This document shows, piece by piece, positions 11,750-40,101 of a stretch of DNA of 64,000 bases. The stretch is from Leptospira kmetyi serovar Malaysia str. Bejo-Iso9 (GTDB taxonomy: Bacteria > Spirochaetota > Leptospiria > Leptospirales > Leptospiraceae), in assembly GCF_000243735.2 (NCBI RefSeq), contig NZ_AHMP02000003.1, positions 3,430,001 to 3,494,000 of the forward strand, read 5' to 3'. The notes under the pieces were generated by a model, which searched no databases, was not told the origin of the DNA, and was given only the letters and a program-made list of their open reading frames with translations. The first letter of the stretch is position 1, and each line of letters opens with the position of its first letter. The position numbers and the translations under genes are program-made.

Positions 11750-13285
11750 TTATCGTTTAACTTCGGTTATGTGCAGTAACCCGCCGGGTTTCGTAATGTC
11801 CTCGATCCGAAAAGAATTTGAGAACTTCGTTTTCACAAACTCGGAAAGGGTTTTGTCGAAAGGTTCCTCGATCAAAACGAGAGTTTCGTTCGGATACGAT
11901 TTCAGAATTTGATCCAAATCGTTTTTGTTATGAATCAACAAAATCGTCTGAGAAAGATAATTGAGCCCGAACGTATTCGCGACGTGAATCTTTTGGGTGA
12001 TAAAAACCTTGGAACTATTCCAAGGGATTTCCGATTGAATCTGCGAAAGTTGAATCGAAATCTTTCTCATCAGTTTGATCACTTTCAGATTTACGCTCGC
12101 CGAATAAACGATCAGAATTCCGAATCCGAATAATATTATGTTTTTGTAAAGTTTTGTCTGAGTTTCTTTGAGTTTGATTTCGTTTAACAAAAGAAGCGGA
12201 ATGAATACGCTACAAGTCAGATAACGCGAACCCCAGTCGATATTCGAATCGTTCGGAGTCAGAATTCCGACCAAAATCAGGTTCAAAACGAAGGTTAAAA
12301 TCCAAGTGCGCGCGCTTTCGCTCGAAACCTTCCATTTCCAAAGACCGAATAGAACAATCAAAAGATACCAGGGAGAATATCCTAAAAGTCCGAGCCGACC
12401 GTTTCCGGCGAAGATCAGACTTTTTACGCTCGAGATTTTGGCGGCCAGATCGAAAACCGCGATCGTACGATTCGACGCGACCCGCGGCCCTAAAAAAGAA
12501 TCATAATTCAGAAAATTATAAAGTACGAATGTGGCAAAGATAAGAACGAATCCTCCCGAAAAGGAGGAAATATTTTTCAAGTCTTCGATAAACGAAGATT
12601 CTTTTGAAAAAGTTTTGATCAGGATCGAGGAAAAAACGATACAAGCCGTCAAAATCAAGACCTCGGGTCTATACCAACATCCGAGACCGAATAAGGCCCC
12701 GGATAAAAGCATCGGAGCCGGATGATAACCCGCAAAAAGATTGTTTTCGTTTTGGAGAATCGAAACTCCCAAAAGAACCAGTACCGCGGCGACGGAAACG
12801 TCCGAAAACGAAATGAAATGATGGAAGAGCGGAGTGGCGATCGCGGCCGCAAAGGGAATCAAAATACGTTTTGTCATTCCGTAGAGCAGCGTTAGATACG
12901 CGCAAAACAATAAAGCGCAGAGATAAATCAACAGACCCGGTTGATTTGCCCAAACGAAAGGACTTGTAATCAACGTGTTTGCGATCGGAAACGGTCCGAT
13001 TTTTTCCCCGCGTTCGGTAGTGTATGTTTCGATCGGGAAAAACGCTAACTCGGAATCGATTCTTTTTCCCAGATAAAAAATTTCCTGAGATCGGAAGTCG
13101 TTTGCGATCCATCCTTTGGTCTGAAGGATTTTCATCAGACTGTCCGCGGCAAAGGAGGAATCCGGTTTCGTATAAAAAGCGGCAAAAAGGGAAATCAGGA
13201 TCGCGATCAAAAGCGAGACGATTTTAAACGAAGGAGCGGACGAAAGCTTTAAGATTTTATCATAGGTTGCATTTGCGTATTTCAT
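11750..13285 (-). CDS. Polytopic membrane protein, glycosyltransferase-39-like (paralogue A)
   Basis: This 511-residue protein has about ten to twelve hydrophobic segments and a shorter soluble C-terminus, the layout of polyprenyl-sugar-dependent membrane glycosyltransferases. It is a tandem paralogue of the next upstream gene: both have a YRPE/FRLE segment after helix five or so (CWYRPEVLILTA), an LGPR segment, a GRLGLLGYSPWYLL segment and an NIDWGSRYLTCSVF segment followed by a hydrophobic stretch. The catalytic Asp-Glu of the GT39/GT83 families is not obvious, so the enzymatic role is inferred from topology only. It lies 48 bases downstream of its paralogue and is probably co-transcribed. 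Confidence 0.75.
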   Translation of the reverse strand: MKYANATYDKILKLSSAPSFKIVSLLIAILISLFAAFYTKPDSSFAADSLMKILQTKGWIANDFRSQEIFYLGKRIDSELAFFPIETYTTERGEKIGPFPIANTLITSPFVWANQPGLLIYLCALLFCAYLTLLYGMTKRILIPFAAAIATPLFHHFISFSDVSVAAVLVLLGVSILQNENNLFAGYHPAPMLLSGALFGLGCWYRPEVLILTACIVFSSILIKTFSKESSFIEDLKNISSFSGGFVLIFATFVLYNFLNYDSFLGPRVASNRTIAVFDLAAKISSVKSLIFAGNGRLGLLGYSPWYLLIVLFGLWKWKVSSESARTWILTFVLNLILVGILTPNDSNIDWGSRYLTCSVFIPLLLLNEIKLKETQTKLYKNIILFGFGILIVYSASVNLKVIKLMRKISIQLSQIQSEIPWNSSKVFITQKIHVANTFGLNYLSQTILLIHNKNDLDQILKSYPNETLVLIEEPFDKTLSEFVKTKFSNSFRIEDITKPGGLLHITEVKR

Positions 13286-13333
13286 AATATTCTCATGGAT
13301 TGCGGGTTTTCGATCGAAAACCTTCGCCCCGTT

Positions 13334-14932
13334 TTATTTGCGCCTGTCGTAGATTCCGTAAATGATTTCGATCGTCCCGAGCGTTTTTTTATCCAAGATT
13401 TGGATCGAATTCAGATCGCCGATCGCCTTGGAATCAAATTGACTCAGATAACCGATCATTCCTTCTTTTGTGTTCTGATCGTATTTGAGATCCTTCATTC
13501 CATCGGTATATTCTTTCGAATACGCGAAGTATTCAAAACGAACCGCATCCTTGTTTTTGGAAGCGGAGAATTTTTGAAGCAAGTCCTTAAGCTCGGGAAC
13601 CCCGACCGCTTGATAAACCCTTCCTTGAAAATAAAGACCCTCGCTCGCCATTCCTCCGATCAAACCGTTTTGAAAAATCAAAAGATTTTCCCCGGGTTCC
13701 TTGAGAATGAATTCCTGAACTCCCTTCGTATTCTTCGCAAAACCTTTCGTGGTTTTATAATAGATCCAAGTCGGAAACACGGAAATTGCGAGAAGAATCG
13801 AAAACGAAATTCTCCAGAAAATTTTTTGCGTTTGGAGAAACCGAAACGTTCTCGATGCAAGAAGAAACAAACCCGGAAGACCCGGAGTTAAGTAACGCGA
13901 ACCGAATTCCGCGCCCCCGTCGTTGGGCGCAACGCTCGCGGCGATTACAATTCCGAACAAGGAGGAAATCAAAAGAGGTTTTTCCTTTTCGGAAAGGTCC
14001 TTCCAATTCTTTACGAGCGGAAACAAAAACAAAAGAAGACCCGCGAGCAAAAACGGAGCGTATCCGAAAAGGCCAAGCTTTAGATTTCCATAAAATAAGA
14101 GATTTATAAAATTCTTAAATAGATGCGAACCGCTCGCGGAATCGTAGTTCGCGTTGTATCTCGGCCCGAGCGGAGAATGGAAGAAGGATTGATTGAAACC
14201 GCAATACGCGAAAAACAACAAAACCAAAATTCCGGAAACGAGAAAGAATTCTTTTTTGGTTTTATCCTCTTTGGAAAATGGAAAACGAAGATAACTTTCA
14301 AAGATCCAATAAAGACCGATAAAGATCAGATATTCCAAACGAAACCAATAACTCAGGGAAAAAAGAATTCCCGCAAACAAAGCGCGCGCTAAGGAAGAAT
14401 TCTCCTTGGAGCTTTGATAAAAAAAGATTCCGCAGACAAAAAGAAAAAGCCCGACGCCCACGTCCATAAACAGATAACCGTTCATTACCACGGGCGATAA
14501 AAACGAAAAAAGAAGAATCTGCCAGGAAGGGATTTTAAATTCTTTTCCGATTAAAAATAACGCTAAACCGACAAGCAATGCGGATAGGAAATAAATTCCG
14601 TAGGCGCCTCCGAACGGGTAGGCGATCGCATAAAGAATTCCTAATGAAATCGGAAACGCGATGATCTTATGGCCGTTGACTACGGACATTTTCAAAAGAC
14701 TGAACTTGAGTTCCGGATCGAATTCAAAACCCGGATAAAAAACGTCCAAGGATCGGAACCCGCTGAGAAAGATCGATTTTCCGAGAATGAACTTTTCGTA
14801 ATGATCTGCGGAAAGAAGATATTTCGGAGGAATCGTCAGGTAGAGAAAATACGAAAAGAAAAAGGCGGCAAAAAGAAGTGCGTATTTATTTTTGAAAATC
14901 GGATCGAGGATTGTTTTGAATTTTTGGATCAT
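13334..14932 (-). CDS. Polytopic membrane protein, glycosyltransferase-39-like (paralogue B)
   Basis: The ATG at 14932 gives 532 residues starting MIQKFKTILDPIFK. A TTG ten codons further upstream is possible but lacks a ribosome site and adds a proline-rich start. About eleven membrane segments are followed by a soluble tail of about 120 residues. Segments shared with paralogue A include YWFRLEYLIFI, SPLGPRYNANYDS, GNLKLGLFGYAPFLL and AEFGSRYLTPGLPGLFLL. The latter GSRYLTP signature recurs, from memory, in other leptospiral membrane glycosyltransferase-like proteins. The gene heads a two-gene minus-strand unit; the envelope setting (acyltransferases and lepB beside it) supports a role in surface glycan or lipid assembly. 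Confidence 0.78.
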   Translation of the reverse strand: MIQKFKTILDPIFKNKYALLFAAFFFSYFLYLTIPPKYLLSADHYEKFILGKSIFLSGFRSLDVFYPGFEFDPELKFSLLKMSVVNGHKIIAFPISLGILYAIAYPFGGAYGIYFLSALLVGLALFLIGKEFKIPSWQILLFSFLSPVVMNGYLFMDVGVGLFLFVCGIFFYQSSKENSSLARALFAGILFSLSYWFRLEYLIFIGLYWIFESYLRFPFSKEDKTKKEFFLVSGILVLLFFAYCGFNQSFFHSPLGPRYNANYDSASGSHLFKNFINLLFYGNLKLGLFGYAPFLLAGLLLFLFPLVKNWKDLSEKEKPLLISSLFGIVIAASVAPNDGGAEFGSRYLTPGLPGLFLLASRTFRFLQTQKIFWRISFSILLAISVFPTWIYYKTTKGFAKNTKGVQEFILKEPGENLLIFQNGLIGGMASEGLYFQGRVYQAVGVPELKDLLQKFSASKNKDAVRFEYFAYSKEYTDGMKDLKYDQNTKEGMIGYLSQFDSKAIGDLNSIQILDKKTLGTIEIIYGIYDRRK

Positions 14933-15058
14933 CGTTACTTTCGAATTTAAAAACGGGGGCAATTTCGTGTCGGAGTCAGCTTATCGAAATTGTTTTCGAG
15001 GTCAATCCGTTTCGTTTTTTCATTGATCCGTCCCGAGAATCGTGTAAAACTTGAAGTT

Positions 15059-15640
<582 letters not shown>

Positions 15641-15736
15641 GATTCAAAAACGGGTCTTATCTCGTTGAAAGAATTGGATCGGTTTTCGAGTCTTAAACGC
15701 AACGTACTTTTTAAATAAACGATTAAGGAATATACC

Positions 15737-16729
<993 letters not shown>

Positions 16730-16732
16730 AAT

Positions 16733-18082
<1,350 letters not shown>

Positions 18083-18182
18083 GCCTTTTTTTAAAAGGAA
18101 ATTGAGAATTTTTTTAAGACTTTTTTTCCTAATTATTTTTTTTTCGTCGAAACTGGGAAGTTTTTCGTCATATCTCTAATCC

Positions 18183-18908
<726 letters not shown>

Positions 18909-18919
18909 AATGAGGACGA

Positions 18920-19993
<1,074 letters not shown>

Positions 19994-20008
19994 ATTTATA
20001 TGTCGTTT

Positions 20009-20046
20009 GTTCCTTAAAATGTAGGATCTACTACATTTTAAGGAAC
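20009..20046. terminator. Perfect 16-bp stem hairpin between convergent genes
   Basis: The arms GTTCCTTAAAATGTAG and CTACATTTTAAGGAAC are perfect complements around the loop GATCTA. It lies between the convergent tail-anchored protein gene and leuS and could terminate both. No clear T-run follows on either strand, so it could equally be an expanded version of the dispersed GTAGGA-type repeat seen next to it. Confidence 0.55.
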
Positions 20047-20070
20047 GTTGGTTCGGGTGAGGTTTACAAC

Positions 20071-20196
20071 TCGTTTGTCGGCGCAAATTTGTAGGAACTG
20101 CTACGAACTGATTTTCCGAAATGTTTGGGGTTTGTTCCATTCTTCGTTTGTCGGTGCAAGTTTTGTAGGAACTACTACGCGACGATTTTTCGAAAA
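20071..20196 (+). repeat. Two tandem copies of a dispersed GTAGGAACTACTAC-type repeat
   Basis: Copy 1 (20071-20121) and copy 2 (20144-20196) share TCGTTTGTCGG-GCAA, then TTTGTAGGAACT-CTACG and GATTTT-CGAAA, with several differences. The intervening text is unrelated. A third partial, inverted element (GAGTTCCTACA) follows at about 20203. No coding potential is seen in the whole 232-base gap. Confidence 0.7.
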
Positions 20197-20225
20197 ACGT
20201 ATGAGTTCCTACATTCTCAAAAAAA

Positions 20226-22817
<2,592 letters not shown>

Positions 22818-22824
22818 TTGGATC

Positions 22825-22993
<169 letters not shown>

Positions 22994-23014
22994 TTTGCTC
23001 CCAGACTTATCCAT

Positions 23015-26618
<3,604 letters not shown>

Positions 26619-26766
26619 TAAGGAACGGTCGGGGTGGGGCCGGTCGTGAGATCGGCGATCGGCTTTGTAGATTTTTATTTTGTTTTTTACCGTATCTTTT
26701 GATGCGCTTCGGGATTTTTTATAAAATTTTGGGGCCGCGCTTTCTTTTCTGAGAACCGTTTCGGGT

Positions 26767-27321
26767 ATGCAGCTTATATTTTTTGATGACGGTAAAAAGA
26801 TCCAATCGCGTTTGAATGAAAGAAAAGACAAAGTCGTTACGTTGTTGATTCCTCAAAGTTTTTACGACGGGCTTGCGAGAAAGGAGCAATTGGGTTTTGG
26901 CAGAAGAATTTCTTATCTTTTGAGGACTTATTCTAAGTTTATTTCCGCTTATCCTCGTTTGAACGATACCGCTTCGTCCACGCTCTATCAAAAGAATGAG
27001 GGCAAACTGAAAAAATTAAACGTGAGAATCGGGACCGGTCTATGGTCGATGTTGGGTGCGTTGGCTCAGGCGCACGGTGTTTCTCGGTGTTATCTTTTTA
27101 ATTTTCTTTTGTATTTGGATCGGGTAGGGGTCGATGACTCTATCGTAAAAGCTTTGAAGGAAGGAGTTCCTACATTTCACGATGTCTACAGATATATCTG
27201 GCAACTCGATCTTACATCCAATACGATCAGCCGCGCCTTGGAATTTACGCCGAATCCTATAAAACCGTACATAAGTATCGATTATCCTTGGGACAAAGGA
27301 ATCACAATCGCTCAAACATAA
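26767..27321 (+). CDS. Probable DUF1564 protein (Leptospira-specific type)
   Basis: The 184-residue protein lacks a signal peptide. The central region NVRIGTGLWSMLGALAQAHG followed by VSRCYLFNFLLYLDRVGV matches, from memory, the DUF1564 family, multi-copy in leptospires. The N-terminal half contains TLLIPQSFYDGLARKEQLGF and RRISYLLRTY, resembling ribbon-helix-helix-like DNA-binding proteins, but this is conjecture. One copy of the dispersed repeat core (AGGAGTTCCTACAT) falls within the coding sequence near 27166-27179. It stands alone. Confidence 0.65.
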   Translation: MQLIFFDDGKKIQSRLNERKDKVVTLLIPQSFYDGLARKEQLGFGRRISYLLRTYSKFISAYPRLNDTASSTLYQKNEGKLKKLNVRIGTGLWSMLGALAQAHGVSRCYLFNFLLYLDRVGVDDSIVKALKEGVPTFHDVYRYIWQLDLTSNTISRALEFTPNPIKPYISIDYPWDKGITIAQT

Positions 27322-27614
27322 GAATACGTTCTTCTTTTAAAGCGGGCCGGAAAATTAACAGGCTCAAACCATGCCCGAACCAACGGGAGAAAAAAGAAAA
27401 ATCGCCCTCGGGCCTCTTCTGCACGAACGATGCGCGACAATGAAGACTACGAATGAATGAAAGAATGAGAACCGATAAAAAAGAACATAAGAACTTCACC
27501 GACCAACGGAACAAAGTCCACCGACTGCCAGACCTACAAAACCAAGCCGAACACGGTCGTTGCTAAAAGTTCACAGCTCTCATTATTTTAAAAAAGTTGA
27601 ATATTCAAAAAAGA

Positions 27615-27908
27615 TCAACGCGTCGAAGCAAAAAGACCGGAGGAAACATCAAAGCCCCCCGCTTTGGCGGAGCAAACCTTATAATTGGAAGCGCTTGGAC
27701 AAGACGCTGTGCCGCCGACCTTACAGCCTTTGTCCTGGCATTTTTTACGATTGTCAAACGTATCCGAACCCGTAAATCTACAGTAGTCCCTGCAAAGATC
27801 CGTCGAACCGGAAGTGCAGATGTAACAACCGTCCGCAGAAAGATCGCCGATGGAAAATAAGAAGACGAAAACGCTTAAACTCAAGAATAGACCTTGCAAC
27901 TTTCTCAT
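27615..27908 (-). CDS. Small Cys-rich exported protein
   Basis: The 97-residue product has a signal peptide (about residues 1-25, cleavage after SADG region) and a short mature domain with eight cysteines in the order GCYIC, LCRDYC, KKCQDKGC, SC and VC. An AGAGG site precedes the ATG at 27908. Eight cysteines in about 70 residues suggest a disulfide-stapled secreted peptide. I recognise similar short proteins in Leptospira but no function. The 293 bases between its stop and the upstream gene show no convincing gene or structure. Confidence 0.72.
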   Translation of the reverse strand: MRKLQGLFLSLSVFVFLFSIGDLSADGCYICTSGSTDLCRDYCRFTGSDTFDNRKKCQDKGCKVGGTASCPSASNYKVCSAKAGGFDVSSGLFASTR

Positions 27909-28061
27909 CAGAAAGAACCTCTTTATTTTTTTGATCCTAAAAGTTCGGACTTCTCTGTAAAGGCTAAAAAACGGAATCGATTCTTGGCTCGAAACGGTAA
28001 AAGGTATTGAGTAATGGGCAATCGTAACTGCAACTGCGCGAACAAAAACGCGAATGTAATT

Positions 28062-28610
28062 TCAGTTCAACATCGGATCTTTCGTGTGTTCCACGAAATA
28101 CTTATAAATTCCACCCTTGCTTTTGAGAGCTTCTTGCCAGGTCGTTTCCGGATCTTGATTGAGAACGAAATCCTTCGTCGCTTCGTGAACGACCCAAGAC
28201 TTACGATTCATCTCCGTCTCCAACTGACTCGCGCCCCACCCGGAATAACCTTGATAGACGTGAAACTTGGAAGAGGATTCCAACAATTCCAAAAGAGTAT
28301 CGAAACTTCTTGCGAGATACAAACCGGGAATCACTTCGATGCCGGGTTGAGAAATCTGAGTGTCCTCATGTAAAACGGAAATGAACGTAGGATCGACAGG
28401 ACCTCCGGAATAAATCGGAAGCGTTCTGCTAACATGATCCGGAATTCCTTGAATCACATCTCCTATGGACGCTTCTTGTTTTTTATTCAAGACCAAACCG
28501 AACGCGCCTTGACTGTCATGTTCCACCATCAGGATCACCGTCTGGTTAAAATAATCCATAACGATCGAAGAATTGGAGATTAGAATTTTACCGTTATAAG
28601 TTTCTTCCAT
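28062..28610 (-). CDS. YqgE/AlgH family protein
   Basis: The ATG at 28610 gives 182 residues (MEETYNGKILISNSS); a TTG two codons upstream is less likely. Family segments include MVEHDSQGAFGLVLNKKQ, PIYSGGPVDPTFISVLH, FHVYQGYSGWGASQLETEM and KSWVV. The fold is conserved and the family is widespread but of undefined function. It may be co-transcribed with the oxidoreductase gene upstream, 22 bases away. Confidence 0.9.
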   Translation of the reverse strand: MEETYNGKILISNSSIVMDYFNQTVILMVEHDSQGAFGLVLNKKQEASIGDVIQGIPDHVSRTLPIYSGGPVDPTFISVLHEDTQISQPGIEVIPGLYLARSFDTLLELLESSSKFHVYQGYSGWGASQLETEMNRKSWVVHEATKDFVLNQDPETTWQEALKSKGGIYKYFVEHTKDPMLN

Positions 28611-28632
28611 ATACAACCAAAATTAGACCGGA

Positions 28633-29601
<969 letters not shown>

Positions 29602-29726
29602 TGTACTTCCTTTTGTTTCGAGCGCCGAGGCTCAGTTCGAGTCTTAAACCCGATTCTTATAAAATGTGAAAAACGGATCTTCTCGTTCTTTTCGTTTTTA
29701 CGAAGAATGGAAAGACCGCATTCTTC

Positions 29727-30859
<1,133 letters not shown>

Positions 30860-30922
30860 GTTGCGTCGAATCCGATTTGATGTTTCCAGTTTGTTCGGCG
30901 CTTTCAATGATTTCTAGAATCT

Positions 30923-30947
30923 CCGCGTCGCGCTTCGCGCGACGCGG
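30923..30947 (-). promoter_or_regulatory. Very stable hairpin between dnaK and dnaJ
   Basis: CCGCGTCGCGC and GCGCGACGCGG are perfect complements separated by three bases, an 11-bp nearly all-GC stem in the transcript. It is followed on the RNA by a second, weaker inverted repeat (GATTCTAGAAATC, 30910-30922) rather than by U residues, so it is not a classic terminator. It could stabilise the dnaK message end, attenuate dnaJ, or be a processing site. No -35/-10 for dnaJ is evident. Confidence 0.7.
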
Positions 30948-30999
30948 TTTCGCCCCAACCTTATCTTCGATTCAATACGAGGATAGGCGGAACGGCTTC

Positions 31000-32934
<1,935 letters not shown>

Positions 32935-32951
32935 TGTTTTCTCCTTTATAC

Positions 32952-33504
<553 letters not shown>

Positions 33505-33523
33505 ATTCTCTAATTTTCTTTCC

Positions 33524-34552
<1,029 letters not shown>

Positions 34553-34559
34553 TCTATTT

Positions 34560-34586
34560 CTGGCACTCTGAATGTTAGAGTGCTAA
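34560..34586 (-). promoter_or_regulatory. CIRCE operator upstream of hrcA
   Basis: The canonical inverted repeat is TTAGCACTC-N9-GAGTGCTAA. Here the half-site GAGTGCTAA (34578-34586) is perfect and the other (CTGGCACTC, 34560-34568) matches seven of nine, separated by exactly nine bases. It lies eight bases upstream of the hrcA start, thus overlapping the region where ribosomes would bind. A -10-like TATAGA (34587-34592) adjoins it. A TTGACA at 34621-34626 is 28 bases from that -10, too far for a normal promoter. Confidence 0.9.
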
Positions 34587-34896
34587 TCTATACAATTAGT
34601 TTCCGAATTCCGAGTAAAAATGTCAAGGAAGAAAGTAATTCAAGACGGTTCAGGGGTTAAAATCGTTTCTTTTTTGGCATCAGAGCAGGGAGAGTGCCGG
34701 AAAGTTTGCCTTTTCGCGACATAGTTTGCGGCGGCGTTCTGGATCCGGCCGGATTTTTGTGGGAACTCCTTCGTTTTCGAGAAATTTTTTGCCGTAGTTC
34801 CGACCAAAGGAGGGAGTTCGAGAGACCCGAGAAGCCCGTGAATTCGTTCGTGACTCCGCTTTTTGGAGGAACTCCCACGAAATCTGCGAATCACCG
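34587..34896. other. Non-coding gap with two dispersed repeats
   Basis: This 310-base gap upstream of the CIRCE element lies between the hrcA operon and the upstream minus-strand hydrolase gene. It contains two copies of the dispersed palindromic repeat: TTTTTGTGGGAACTCCT (34754-34770) and, inverted, AGGAACTCCCACGAAA (34867-34882). The rest shows no gene. Open frames here are short with no ribosome site. Confidence 0.6.
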
Positions 34897-35424
34897 TTAA
34901 GACAAAAGACGTTTGTAAATCCGATAACCTTCTTCCCAATTTCCCAGATTGGATTGGCTGTTGATATGACCTTCTTCTCCCAAATTGACGGTTTGAAGTC
35001 CCCAAGTCGCCGCAAGTTCTCGAGAAAACTCGGGAGTACAATACGGATCGTTTTCGCTGTACACAAGAATTCCAGGAATTCCGAGGTTCGTTTGTAGGAG
35101 CTCCTCAAATCCGATCAAACCACGAGGAAATACCGGAGATTTTGGATCGGGCGGCGCGACGAGCAGAATGGAACTTACCCGGTTTTTGAGTTTCGGAGAA
35201 GAATTTGCGATCAACAAACAACCGAGGCTATGACCGACGAGAATTGGATTCTTCCCTGAATCCGAGTTGTCGATCTGATCCAAAAGACTTTGTTCCCAAT
35301 CTGAAAAGATCGGAGTAATCCAGTCTTTCTGCTGGACTCTGATAAATCCGTAGTTTTGTTCCCAGTGGGTTTGCCAGTGATCCGGCCCGGAATTGGAGAT
35401 TCCCGGAATGAGATAAGTTTTCAT
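34897..35424 (-). CDS. RBBP9/YdeN-type alpha/beta serine hydrolase
   Basis: The 175-residue protein opens with MKTYLIPGISNSGPDHWQTH and has the nucleophile elbow VGHSLGCLLIA (Ser in GHSLG), an acidic residue region near YSENDPYC, and the catalytic-His segment EEGHINSQS. This is the small RBBP9/YdeN hydrolase family with unknown substrate. The ATG at 35424 is favoured; a longer frame to 35466 exists only because a dispersed repeat supplies an in-frame upstream start. A second partial repeat core (TTTGTAGGAGCTCC) lies within the gene. Confidence 0.87.
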   Translation of the reverse strand: MKTYLIPGISNSGPDHWQTHWEQNYGFIRVQQKDWITPIFSDWEQSLLDQIDNSDSGKNPILVGHSLGCLLIANSSPKLKNRVSSILLVAPPDPKSPVFPRGLIGFEELLQTNLGIPGILVYSENDPYCTPEFSRELAATWGLQTVNLGEEGHINSQSNLGNWEEGYRIYKRLLS

Positions 35425-35448
35425 CTGGATTTCTTCGCCTTTTTCGGA

Positions 35449-35467
35449 TTTTGTAGGAACTACCACA
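35449..35467 (+). repeat. Dispersed palindromic repeat upstream of the hydrolase gene
   Basis: TTTTGTAGGAACTACCACA matches the TTTGTAGGAACTACTAC-type core seen at 20.1 kb and near 55.65 kb. It lies between the hydrolase start and the divergent PBP gene. In this gap of 217 bases the rest shows no gene. Confidence 0.6.
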
Positions 35468-35641
35468 GGTTCCGAAACAGGACAAAATCTGCCTCAAATT
35501 CGATTCTTCGTCAAGCCGAATTCGTTAAAACAGAATAAAATCCTCTATAGCAGAAGCACAAGCCATACAAATCAGGAACGGTTTGGACCGGAAAACAAGA
35601 CTTTCCGAATTTAAAGGATCCGACGATCTTATCAATACAGG

Positions 35642-37450
<1,809 letters not shown>

Positions 37451-37468
37451 AGAATATATTCTAAAATT

Positions 37469-39451
<1,983 letters not shown>

Positions 39452-39510
39452 AAGGAATATTCCAAATTTAGAATATTTCTTTCACGACCCGGCCGGGCCG
39501 GTCTCGTCGG

Positions 39511-39556
39511 TCTTCCGACCAAACTCCCATAAATCAAAAAATGCCGAAACATCGGC
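39511..39556. terminator. Hairpin cluster between the Maf-like gene and the phasin-like gene
   Basis: Two short hairpins follow the Maf-like gene: GTCGG-TCTT-CCGAC (about 39517-39530) and GCCGA-AACA-TCGGC (39543-39556) followed by a short T-rich tract. Upstream is a GC-rich CCGGCCGGGCCGG. One of these probably terminates the Maf-like gene. Confidence 0.5.
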
Positions 39557-39621
39557 GTTTAATCAAATAAGCAAAGATTCTAGAAAAATCCTAAATTTAG
39601 GAAATTTTTTCTTTTTTTAGG

Positions 39622-39650
39622 TTGACCGAAATTGTGCGGTGCAATACAAA
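39622..39650 (+). promoter_or_regulatory. Strong sigma-70-type promoter of the phasin-like gene
   Basis: TTGACC (39622-39627) and TACAAA (39645-39650) are separated by exactly 17 bases. The spacing is ideal, and an AAGGAGAAA ribosome site lies 30 bases downstream of the -10. The T-rich tract before the -35 could act as an UP-like element. Confidence 0.75.
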
Positions 39651-39696
39651 AGGATTGTGCGATGCACAAAGAATCGATCTCAAGGAGAAAAATCGA

Positions 39697-40080
39697 ATGG
39701 AAAAGCAAATTCTAGATGTTCTGAATGCGGGTCTTGGACTCATCAAAGCTGGTCAAGAAGGTCTGGGTAAAGCGAAAGCTGATCTCGAAAAAACCTATTT
39801 GGAGCTTGTTACTAAGGGTGCTTCCGACAATTCCGAAGCGACTGTAAAAATCCGCGAAACCGTTGATAAAGTAATCAACGATATCAAAGAAGTTAGCTCC
39901 GTTGCCGGAAAGAACTACGAAGAAACCAGAGCTAAGATCATCGAGAACTACAACAAAATTACCGAAGAGATCAAAAACAAAATCCCTGAAGGCCAAATCG
40001 AAGCTGTAAAAGCAAAAATTAACGAAGTGGCTGAAGCGATCAAAAACACCACTTCCGGTAAAGCTGCCGCTTCTAAATAA
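39697..40080 (+). CDS. Phasin-like amphipathic helical protein
   Basis: The ATG at 39697 has a perfect AAGGAG site seven bases upstream, giving 127 residues starting [20 protein letters not shown]. The upstream TTG that would lengthen it is actually the -35 hexamer. The protein is almost wholly helical, with repeated Lys/Glu-rich amphipathic segments and no Cys or Trp. This resembles phasin-type polyester granule proteins, from memory often annotated so in leptospires. Codons look strongly biased (AAA, GAA, GTT, GCT, TCC), unlike the neighbours, suggesting very high expression. No poly-hydroxyalkanoate genes are near; the actual job could be different. Confidence 0.75.
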   Translation: MEKQILDVLNAGLGLIKAGQEGLGKAKADLEKTYLELVTKGASDNSEATVKIRETVDKVINDIKEVSSVAGKNYEETRAKIIENYNKITEEIKNKIPEGQIEAVKAKINEVAEAIKNTTSGKAAASK

Positions 40081-40101
40081 GAATCGTAACTTTCCCTCTC
40101 G

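Noticed and set aside
27302..27514. A 70-codon open frame on the minus strand downstream of the DUF1564-like gene
   Set aside because: Short, overlapping the adjacent gene, no ribosome site and no recognisable family; hydrophobic start only.
30923..30947. The dnaK-dnaJ hairpin as an ordinary terminator
   Set aside because: No T-run follows, and dnaJ lies just downstream in the same direction.
34621..34626. TTGACA as the -35 of the hrcA promoter
   Set aside because: The -10-like TATAGA is 28 bases away, and the alternative at 17 bases is GAAACT.
35425..35466. N-terminal extension of the hydrolase to 35466
   Set aside because: It is read through a dispersed repeat and lacks a ribosome site; MKTYLIPG at 35424 matches the family start.
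39622..39696. TTG at 39622 as a start giving a longer phasin-like protein
   Set aside because: This TTG is the -35 hexamer of an ideal promoter, and the ATG at 39697 has the ribosome site.
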